Origin: Tunturiibacter gelidiferens
Lineage (GTDB): Bacteria; Acidobacteriota; Terriglobia; Terriglobales; Acidobacteriaceae
Length of the DNA: 64,000 bases
NCBI RefSeq assembly: GCF_014201335.1
Contig: NZ_JACHEB010000013.1
Coordinates: forward strand, 62,001-126,000
Direction of reading: 5' to 3'
In this document: positions 57,988-64,000 of the stretch, piece by piece
How positions within the stretch are numbered: position 1 is the first letter of the stretch
Layout of the letters: each line of letters opens with the position of its first letter
Notes under the pieces: model-generated
Told to the model about the DNA's origin: nothing
Database searches by the model: none
What the model saw: the letters and a program-made list of their open reading frames with translations, nothing else
Program-made: the position numbers and the translations under genes

Positions 57988-58112
57988 AGCCTGGGCTCTC
58001 CGAAGTCTGACGTCTGACGAGTGGACTGGACTGGACCTGTGGCTACCAAGACGGATCCGTCACGATCCAGCATCGCGAAGGAAGCATCACGGTCCGCAAG
58101 CCAACGCAGATC
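57988..58112 (-). pseudogene. Out-of-frame N-terminal part of the Cas1 gene
   Basis: This stretch reads DLRWLADRDASFAMLDRDGS then VLVATGPV, the end of the Cas1 N-terminal beta domain. The main frame encodes HSSDVRLRRAQALALQNG directly after, but one phase away. Upstream of 58112 a TAA stops this frame and the first ~45 residues of the domain are not found. Confidence 0.72.
58022..58036 (+). repeat. Triplicated 5-base unit TGGAC in the Cas1 gene
   Basis: Three tandem TGGAC units sit exactly at the frame break of Cas1. Two units instead of three would fuse the two frames into TGPVHSSDVRLRRAQ. Confidence 0.8.
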
Positions 58113-58137
58113 TTACTGTATCGGTACCCCTGCAGCA

Positions 58138-58881
58138 TTCTTCGATTTCCCATCCGACAACAATCTCGGTTACTACGCATTCTGGGTGGCGATCATTATT
58201 TCTCTATGGGCTCCCATGGCTACCGTAGCAGTACTGGTTGCTCGCTTTACCGCGCTCAGGTGGTGGCCGTGGCTAACCTTCTATCCTTTTCTTCAGTTAG
58301 TTTCGAGGCCTATCGCCTCAGTTCGAGCCATTGGCCAACATCTAACGAGGTACTCATTTTTTTATGGTTTTTTCGGAATTGAGTTACTCGTCATGTGGTT
58401 GTATAAAACTTTTCGGAGCGGTCAGCGAGCGTCCACAGTGCCAATGGGTCCTATAATTGTGACTGGCATTCTGTTCTATGGCGGAATTGTTGGGTGGGCC
58501 GCCTTTATATGGTGCCGGGACTGGAACAGGTTACGACGATTTCGAAGTGTCCTTCAGGAACTCGCGCCGGCTGACTTTCTGAGGACGCTAGAGTTGTATA
58601 ACCTTAATTCTTTTCGAGCCCGCTTAATTCGTTTCGTAAGCGGCAACGCGCTCTTGCCGAATACTGACAGCTCACTCGATATTGTGCGGAACTTGGCTCT
58701 CGCCCTTGAGCCAGATCTTTCCCGAACCGCGGAACAGGTGGCTCTTACAGGTTGCGCAGAGGTTGACGAGTGGAGGTCACCCTATGTTGCGCGCCGGAAA
58801 CGAACTAGACGATTCGGCTTGTCGGTTTTGGGGAAAAGAGTTCTTGACGAGTTAGTTGCCCTGGAGCAGCGACTGGTGTAA
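58138..58881 (+). pseudogene. Membrane protein, 5'-truncated
   Basis: The open frame starts at GTG 58021, but its first ~40 codons are antisense to the Cas1 N-terminus and have no start signal. Protein-like sequence begins about 58138 (FDFPSDNNLGYYAFWVAIII). Three or four transmembrane helices follow (AIIISLWAPMATVAVLVARF; YSFFYGFFGIELLVMWLYK; IIVTGILFYGGIVGWAAFIW), then a ~110-residue cytosolic tail ending LGKRVLDELVALEQRLV. No family is recognised. It appears to be the 3' part of a larger membrane protein, joined head-to-head to the broken Cas1 5' end. Confidence 0.55.
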
Positions 58882-59040
58882 ATTGCGCCGGACGAAGACT
58901 TAACTTAATTAGCTTGATAGACGAAACGGTTCTAACCGAGAGTCGACCGCCTCCCTTGGTCAATGGGATCCTTGCGACAAATCGACGGAAAAATTTCCCT
59001 GAATTCACACTGGTAATCACTCAAGGAAGTTTTTGGAGCA

Positions 59041-59072
59041 GGGGGTGAATTTTTCCCTCTCTATAGCTATCC
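59041..59072 (-). repeat. Right inverted terminal repeat
   Basis: The plus strand starts GGGGGTGAATTTTT and ends CTATAGCTATCC. It is the inverted partner of 53779-53810, 28/32 identical without gaps. Confidence 0.85.
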
Positions 59073-59073
59073 T

Positions 59074-59088
59074 CCTCATTTCGGGTAC
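59074..59088 (+). repeat. 15-bp target-site duplication, right copy
   Basis: CCTCATTTCGGGTAC is identical to 53762-53776. The continuing CAG here resembles TCGGGTACAG near 32,597 ahead of att copy 2, so this is likely the original target context. Confidence 0.85.
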
Positions 59089-59221
59089 AGTGGCGGTACA
59101 CTCGTCAGCTCTACCGGTTTACGGTAAATTTGGCTAAGCTACGGTCACTCAACTACTTAGGGCTACGCCGAACCAGGTTAGCATTTCGTCTGTTTTCATA
59201 GACCTACAGCGATGCACGGAA

Positions 59222-59279
59222 ACTCAAAATCCGCCGAGGGCAACCTCGTGGGGGTTCGCCCCCCCCCCTCCCGGCACCA
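59222..59279 (+). repeat. tRNA-Leu 3'-half copy, probable att copy 3
   Basis: ACTCAAAATCCGCCGA, then CTCGTGGGGGTTCG and CCCTCCCGGCACCA, closely match the tRNA-Leu 3' half. It marks the right border of the composite island. Confidence 0.8.
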
Positions 59280-59698
59280 AGATAACGAATACTTCCCAGT
59301 AGACGGATCACTTCTGCGCGAGTGCCGTCTTTGCCTATGCATGGTCGGTGCCGGGCCCCCTTCCAGTGTGTGCGGAACGCTGCCCGGATGTGTTTCGGTG
59401 TCCACTGATGCCCACCGAGCAGACGATGCCAAGAAATTCAGAATCAGCCTCGAACTAAAATGAACGACGTAGCAAGGCTCCGCTCTGTAGGAACCTAGAA
59501 TGATCCAGGGTACGTGATCTGGCATTGGTCGACGGACCTCACGTAGTCCTCGTGGGTCCGAGCTGCTATCGTAGTAATCAAAAAGATCCATCGAGCGACG
59601 TCATTCTTCGCCACTGATGAAGATGGGACAAGTGTCTGTAACGAATGCGCATATAGGTTCACCGACTGACCCATTCGCACGGGATTACACTGTCCTTT

Positions 59699-60349
59699 AT
59701 GCAAAACACGGATGCAACCGACGTCGAGAATAATATGGATGACCCAATGAAACCTGGGCTTTCAGAGATCGGACAGGAAGCACAACTCATCGCCTGGCGA
59801 AAACAAAGAAGGTCAGAGCTTCTCGAATTGCGCACATCCTTTTCTGAAGAGCAACAACACCGCGCAAGCGAGATGGTTCTCAACAGGGTGCATTCTATAT
59901 TCCAAGCCCAAGGGACAAGGATTGCAGGTTTCTATTGGCCCTTTCGGGGCGAGATCGAAGTACTTCCTTTAATCGATCGTTTTCTTGCTGAAGGAGGAAC
60001 TGCCGCACTGCCGATGGTTGTTGGGCGATCGCGACCACTTACTTTCCGCCTCTGGATGCCAGGATGCCCTATGGTTGCCGGTGCGTTCGGTATTCCTTAT
60101 CCCGCAGAGTCTCGCGTTTTGGTCCCCGATACTTTGGTAGTCCCGCTGGTTGGTTATGATGATTGCTGTTATCGGCTGGGGTACGGTGGGGGCTATTACG
60201 ACAGAACGTTGGCAGTGGCTGAGCCGAAGCCTCTTAGTATCGGTATAGGCTTTGCGTCATTGCGACTCGAAACGATTTGGCCCCAGCAGTATGATGTGCC
60301 AATGGACTACGTCGTTACCGAGGCCGAAACGATACGACGACGTGCCTAA
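59699..60349 (+). CDS. 5-formyltetrahydrofolate cyclo-ligase
   Basis: A 216-residue cytoplasmic enzyme converting 5-formyl-THF to 5,10-methenyl-THF with ATP. Family features are the N-terminal LIAWRKQRRSELLELRTSFS, GFYWPFRGEIEVLPLIDRFL, and the phosphate/folate loop VVPLVGYDDCCYRLGYGGGY followed by YDRTL. The first ~30 residues are not conserved, so translation might begin at a later ATG (residue 13 or 17). It is the first core gene after the island. In many bacteria this gene (ygfA) follows the 6S RNA gene, but no 6S structure was identified here. Confidence 0.92.
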   Translation: MQNTDATDVENNMDDPMKPGLSEIGQEAQLIAWRKQRRSELLELRTSFSEEQQHRASEMVLNRVHSIFQAQGTRIAGFYWPFRGEIEVLPLIDRFLAEGGTAALPMVVGRSRPLTFRLWMPGCPMVAGAFGIPYPAESRVLVPDTLVVPLVGYDDCCYRLGYGGGYYDRTLAVAEPKPLSIGIGFASLRLETIWPQQYDVPMDYVVTEAETIRRRA

Positions 60350-60486
60350 AACGCTCCTGTGACGTCCCGCGTTCTTTGTTTGTCGAACCTTTCATCGATT
60401 TGCTCGCACACTTGCCAGTCTCGAGTTCCAGTTCTAGCAAACCTACCAGATGCCGATTTTTCCTCCTCCTGACTACGATCTTGAGT

Positions 60487-62496
60487 TTAGTAGCTAAGGC
60501 CGTAGCCGTACGCATAGAGCGGAGACGCCGAGTCATGTGGCTCAGCGCCATTCTGCTTCATCACTCCATTGATCGATGAGGGTAGCTCAAAAGGCAGATG
60601 ACCTTGAGGATTCGCGCGACCCAGCAAAACCTCCAGCAGCTCTTTACTATCGATGCCGAAGTCTCCCAGAAGCGCAGTGGTCTTGTCCTTTACATTCGTC
60701 AGTATCAGCGGACGTTCGAGGGTAGTTACAAACACTGTGGGTACAGCTTTGCTCGCCGTCACAAGTGCCTTATAGTCCGGATCGGATTCGATGTAATTCA
60801 GCCTACCCTCATGCTGACGACCGCCAAAAAAATACCCCCGATGTTCGCTGGCAAACGGAGGTGCTGCGTGGATCACCGCCAAATCCGCCTTGCTGACCTC
60901 CGAAACCACGGTGAAGCCAGCCGCTTCTACAACGGCCGGATCGATGCCTCGCACATAAAGGCGGAGCTTACTTGATGGCAACGGAAGCAACTTTCTACCC
61001 GTGTTCGCGATGGTCTTGTTTTCGAGAATGACAACCGCACGCGCCTGCGCGTCCCGGCCGGCCTTAACGAAGTCACCATTCCCCGCGATCTCGCCCGCAG
61101 CGACATCATCCACATACGGATCTTCGAACAGTCCCATCGAGAACTTTTGTTCCAGGATGCGTCTGGCCGCCATTTCCGCTCGATCCCTCGAGATGGTTCC
61201 GCTCTTGATGCAGGCCACAATCGCATCTGGATTGTTTGTGCCGCCAACTTGGTCAACTCCTGCACTAATCGCCTTGGCAAATCGTTCCTGGCGGCTCAAC
61301 GATTCCACGCCCCACGGCATCCCGATATCGGCGGGAGTCGGTTTAGAGCCTTCAGGTTCTCCATTCTTGCAAGCTTCCGAACAATCTTCCGTGATTCCCC
61401 AGTCGCTGAGTACCAGACCAGCGAACCCTTCTTTGTTCCTTAGCAAATCGGTCAACAGTTGCTGGCTGAAGCCTGCTCCCACCTGCTCTAACTCTGTTCC
61501 GTTCAGAGTCACTCCCTGCAGAATCGCGTAAGTCGGCATCACCGCCGCTACATGCGACCGAAAGGCCGCCTCAAATGGGATCATGTGCATTGTGAATTCC
61601 TGATCGTCGAGTGCAGCGAACCTCCCGTAGAAATTGTGGCTGTCCCAACCGTCCTTCACCGCGCCGTATCCCACCCAGTGCTTTACGACCGCGGCAACGC
61701 TATTGCGATTTAGGCCGTCCTTTCCGTTTTGAATTCCTTCGATGTAAGCCGCAGTCATCTTGCTCGCAACCTCGGGATCTTCACCGAAAGTCCCGTCGAT
61801 TCGCGCCCATCGGGGCTCTGTTGCCAGGTCGGCTTGGGGCGCCAGCGATTCCCGTATACCCACCGCCATATATTCTTGGCGAACAACGTCTCCAAACCGT
61901 CTGGTTAAGTCAACGTCGCCGATGGCGGCAAGGCCGAGTGTCTCGGGCCATTGGGAGAACGCGGGATTCACTGAACTGGCTCCCAGAATACTTTGAAAAT
62001 GGTGGCGTGGATCGGTCGAGATCGTAACTGGAATGCCGAACGGCGAGGATTCCGCCAGCTCCTGGATTCGATTGTTCTGCTCGGCCAGGCCTTTCGCATC
62101 GCCTCCCATACGAGTAATAAAGCTGGAGATATTCCGATTCACGATCAGATCACGCGACTTCTCCAGATCGTATTGATTCCCGGTGCCGATAGCCGCGAGA
62201 GTTCCTGAACCCGGTAGCGTTCCATGCACCATAAGGCCGGCCAACTGCTCTACGTTCAGGCGCTTGACGAGGTCTGCGGCTCGAGTCTTCACCGGCAGAC
62301 GCCAGTCTTCATATGGATCCAGACGGCCGTTCCGATCGAGATCCTTGAACGTCAATCCGTCGACGGTCAGCAGTGCAACGGAGCGATGGCCGAGCACGCG
62401 TTGCGTGGTGCCGTGCCCAAACGACTGCCCAATTCCGACAACACCAGCGCCCACAAAGCAAACCGACGTGAGCAATGCAAGCGTCTTTGTTTTCAC
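60487..62496 (-). CDS. Secreted GH3 beta-glucosidase-like hydrolase
   Basis: GTG at 62496 after GGGGGAGGAG gives 669 residues with a signal peptide (LALLTSVCFVGAGVVGIGQ). A short calcium-loop-like motif DLDRNGRLDPYEDWR precedes the GH3 barrel (FGIPVTISTDPRHHFQ; TFGEDPEVASKMTAAYIEGI; VAAVVKHWVGYGAVKDGWDS). The probable nucleophile is the Asp in GLVLSDWGITED. The second GH3 domain follows and the chain ends YAYGYGLSY, lacking the fibronectin-III tail. It likely releases glucose or similar sugars from beta-glucans in the periplasm. Confidence 0.92.
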   Translation of the reverse strand: MKTKTLALLTSVCFVGAGVVGIGQSFGHGTTQRVLGHRSVALLTVDGLTFKDLDRNGRLDPYEDWRLPVKTRAADLVKRLNVEQLAGLMVHGTLPGSGTLAAIGTGNQYDLEKSRDLIVNRNISSFITRMGGDAKGLAEQNNRIQELAESSPFGIPVTISTDPRHHFQSILGASSVNPAFSQWPETLGLAAIGDVDLTRRFGDVVRQEYMAVGIRESLAPQADLATEPRWARIDGTFGEDPEVASKMTAAYIEGIQNGKDGLNRNSVAAVVKHWVGYGAVKDGWDSHNFYGRFAALDDQEFTMHMIPFEAAFRSHVAAVMPTYAILQGVTLNGTELEQVGAGFSQQLLTDLLRNKEGFAGLVLSDWGITEDCSEACKNGEPEGSKPTPADIGMPWGVESLSRQERFAKAISAGVDQVGGTNNPDAIVACIKSGTISRDRAEMAARRILEQKFSMGLFEDPYVDDVAAGEIAGNGDFVKAGRDAQARAVVILENKTIANTGRKLLPLPSSKLRLYVRGIDPAVVEAAGFTVVSEVSKADLAVIHAAPPFASEHRGYFFGGRQHEGRLNYIESDPDYKALVTASKAVPTVFVTTLERPLILTNVKDKTTALLGDFGIDSKELLEVLLGRANPQGHLPFELPSSINGVMKQNGAEPHDSASPLYAYGYGLSY

Positions 62497-63022
62497 TAAA
62501 GCTCCTCCCCCTAGTTACAGGGTCGCTGCAAAATCATCCATCAAAACCGCACGCCTTCCCAAAATGCTGATTACCCTGCTGAAACTGAAACGCGTCCACG
62601 ATTCTCATGAACGGTAACATGCATCGATCACTGGGAGAAATCGACGTCCTCCGACGGTCAGATCACCTCCATCTGGCGACTTCTGCTTCCCACGGCGAAA
62701 GCTTGCAGAGTTTGTTGCCTCCCCATCAAGAGGGCACGCGGCACGCTCCCACGAATGCGGGTGAGTGCGCCTGCGAGAACGATATGCCCACCGATTCCTC
62801 GTCATTAATTACCCTATTCAGTGTCATGCGATGCTGCGTGGTGCTGCGTCCACGGCTACCCTCGCTCTGGTTGAAGGACCGCGAAGATCACGTTCACTCG
62901 ATGAAGCACGATGCATGCTCCGTGTGTTGCGGCCATCACTTGTGCGAGAGTGGGATCTCTCCTTTCTCAAGAGAACTCGAGGGTGCGATAGAGTTGGCTG
63001 ACAAGTACTTCGGGAGAGGGAG
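62497..63022. other. Intergenic, nothing recognised
   Basis: Frames on both strands here lack start signals, families or plausible composition. The GH3 promoter should lie near its upstream end. Confidence 0.45.
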
Positions 63023-63262
63023 CTAGTGAATCCTAACGATAGTAGCCGCTTCTTTGCTGACGACATCCTTCGGAAGCGGGAGATACCCCAGCGTGGCCGC
63101 CTGCCGTTGGCCTGGACTTAACATCCACTGTAGAAAACCCTTGAGACCACTTAGTATTGCGTCGTCCGCGATATGCGAGGGGAGAACGATCCACGTAAAG
63201 GAACTGATTGGGTATAGGCATGAGGCAGCGAGACGCGACGGCCGGATTTCGGCAGAGCAACG
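63023..63262 (-). pseudogene. pstS: C-terminal remnant of phosphate-binding protein PstS
   Basis: On the minus strand the frame reads LAASCLYPISSFTWIVLPSH, then LSGLKGFLQWMLSPGQRQAA and TLGYLPLPKDVVSKEA before the stop at 63023. This is the C-terminal end of a phosphate ABC-transporter substrate-binding protein (the Y-P-I-x-x-x-T-W and G-Q-x-x-A-x-x-L-G-Y-x-P-L-P pattern). Only about 75 residues remain of the usual ~330, with no start or signal peptide upstream, so it is a severed gene end. Confidence 0.8.
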
Positions 63263-63579
63263 CCAAAAAAAATGAATGCGGATTAAAACAAAACTGTACC
63301 CGCTGAAAGCAACTCAGCGAAGCCCAGTCTCAGGCAGCCTGTTTAGAAAGCTAGCTCTATCTATCCGTCGAATCAGTATCGATGCTAAGGGCACATGTCG
63401 ATGCAAAGCACACGAGTTCTATAGCCCACCTTCGTATGATTGGCGAGTCTCGAGTATCCTTTTATAAAGCAATTGGCCAGTGAGTTGTACTCCTTGACGG
63501 CTCAGCTAGTCCTGGCTAACTATAGGGTGCTTTGCGCCTCTTGTGTAATCTCTCACTGGTAACACGGAGTACGAGCAGA
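63263..63579. other. Upstream region of the L,D-transpeptidase gene
   Basis: No gene is seen. TTGACG at 63494-63499 with TAACTA 17 bases later is a possible but weak sigma-70 promoter for the next gene. Confidence 0.4.
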
Positions 63580-64000
63580 ATGTGGCTGGGAAAGATCACG
63601 AAGCTGGCTGTTGTAGCGCTATTTACGCTTCCAGTCGTTTCGGCGCGTGCACTTTCAGCGGACAATCCCACCTTGCCAGCCTCTGCCATGGCCGACAAGG
63701 TGTTAGTCCTAAAGAGGGAAAGAAAGCTTCTGCTGATGAAGGGCGGCGAAGTTCTGAAAACCTACACGGTGTCGCTAGGAGGCAATCCAGTCGGCCTTAA
63801 AATCAGGGAAGGCGATCGCAAAACGCCAGAAGGCAACTACGTGCTCGATCGGCATAACGCGCATAGCCTGTATCACAGGTCCATTCACATCTCTTATCCG
63901 AACGCGGAAGATGTAGCACGCGCGAGAAAACTAGGTGTCCCAACCGGCGGCGATCTGTTCATCCATGGACTGCCAAATGATTTCAAAGGGCCGAGCCAGC
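63580..64000 (+). CDS. L,D-transpeptidase (YkuD family), 3' end outside window
   Basis: ATG at 63580 starts MWLGKITKLAVVALFTLPVV, a signal peptide ending near SARALSA. The YkuD domain begins ADKVLVLKRERKLLLMKGGE and continues KTYTVSLGGNPVGLKIREGD, KTPEGNYVLD and DLFIHGLP, where the His belongs to the catalytic region. The catalytic S-x-G-C motif lies beyond the right edge. Such enzymes form 3-3 peptidoglycan cross-links or attach proteins to the wall in the periplasm. The start lacks a strong ribosome site. Confidence 0.9.
   Translation, partial: MWLGKITKLAVVALFTLPVVSARALSADNPTLPASAMADKVLVLKRERKLLLMKGGEVLKTYTVSLGGNPVGLKIREGDRKTPEGNYVLDRHNAHSLYHRSIHISYPNAEDVARARKLGVPTGGDLFIHGLPNDFKGPSQ

Larger units (their letters stand above)
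53777..59073. mobile_element. Casposon-like element carrying a Cas1 homologue
   Basis: The 5,297-base element is bounded by inverted repeats (53779-53810 and 59041-59072, 28/32 identical) and by perfect 15-base direct repeats. It encodes, from left to right, an unknown protein, a HEAT-repeat protein, a frameshifted CxxC protein, Cas1 and a truncated membrane protein. No DDE transposase, tyrosine recombinase, polymerase or CRISPR array is present, so Cas1 is the only candidate integrase. The 15-base duplication is long for DDE transposases but typical of casposons. The gene damage suggests it is now inactive. Confidence 0.78.
32778..59279. mobile_element. Putative genomic island, module 2 (att copy 2 to att copy 3)
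   Basis: This 26.5-kb segment is bounded by two tRNA-Leu 3'-half copies. It holds a polysaccharide-use locus, many gene remnants and a nested Cas1 element. Core metabolism resumes at the 5-FCL gene beyond copy 3. No tyrosine recombinase remains, so the island is inferred from repeats and content. Confidence 0.58.
58882..59698. other. Right end of element and island, no gene
   Basis: It holds the right terminal repeat, the right 15-base duplication and att copy 3. No protein-coding frame is convincing up to the 5-FCL start. Confidence 0.6.

Noticed and set aside
59196-59280. A second functional tRNA-Leu gene at att copy 3
   Set aside because: The 5' half (acceptor strand and D-arm) is missing; only the 3' half matches.
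62607-63026. 139-codon plus-strand frame
   Set aside because: It is cysteine- and histidine-rich without any motif and abuts the stop of the antisense pstS remnant.
63494-63522. Strong constitutive promoter
   Set aside because: TTGACG is good, but at 17-base spacing the -10 (TAACTA) is poor and TATAGG is too far away; kept only as a weak candidate.

Overview
The window reads as chromosome of an acidobacterium of the Terriglobia type (Granulicella, Edaphobacter and relatives). This is inferred from very large TonB-dependent receptors with an N-terminal carboxypeptidase-like domain, a PEP-CTERM protein, moderately high GC, and a methylmalonyl-CoA-linked GTPase fusion. No rRNA is present to confirm it.

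Bases 1-13,000 are core chromosome. They hold the start of tatD, a cupin protein, a PEP-CTERM protein, metG, a GntR/FCD regulator with a hexuronate-type MFS transporter, then a compact plus-strand run: a meaB-epimerase fusion, tsaB, rimI, a YdcH-like protein, psd, pssA, a Usg-type aspartate-semialdehyde dehydrogenase homologue without the catalytic cysteine, and a ROK kinase. This run ends at an intact tRNA-Leu(CAA).

Bases 13,005-59,279 look like a composite genomic island at that tRNA. The 3' half of the tRNA recurs, imperfectly, at 32,723-32,777 and 59,222-59,279, as expected for att sites. No integrase gene is visible. Module 1 (13.0-32.8 kb) carries a broken quinone reductase, a TetR-controlled RND efflux operon, a broken SDR, a complete-order malonate decarboxylase operon (mdcABCDEFGH) with divergent mdcR but a half-length mdcF, an esterase-like hydrolase, an azoreductase and a TDT-family permease. 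Module 2 (32.8-59.3 kb) is a polysaccharide-use locus: a clan GH-A glycosidase, a GH2 enzyme, a PD40 beta-propeller protein, two TonB receptors and a LacI regulator. Copies of a palindrome (TGATATCGATATCA) lie in front of several of these genes. Remnants of GH28, GH13 and alpha/beta-hydrolase genes lie between them.

Nested near the end of module 2 is the most striking feature: a 5.3-kb element (53,777-59,073) with 32-bp inverted terminal repeats (28/32 identical) and a perfect 15-bp flanking direct repeat. It encodes a stand-alone Cas1 homologue with the catalytic Glu, His and Asp/Glu conserved, plus a C-terminal zinc ribbon and helix-turn-helix. There is no CRISPR array, cas2 or recognisable polymerase. 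Cas1-type integrases with terminal repeats and 14-15-bp target duplications are the hallmark of casposons, so this looks like a decayed bacterial casposon-like element. Inside it, two small genes are each bracketed by inverted copies of a 36-bp repeat, which looks like cassette structure. Cas1 is frameshifted at a triplicated 5-bp repeat.

Beyond 59.3 kb core genes resume: 5-formyltetrahydrofolate cyclo-ligase, a GH3 beta-glucosidase-like enzyme, a C-terminal remnant of pstS, and the start of an L,D-transpeptidase.
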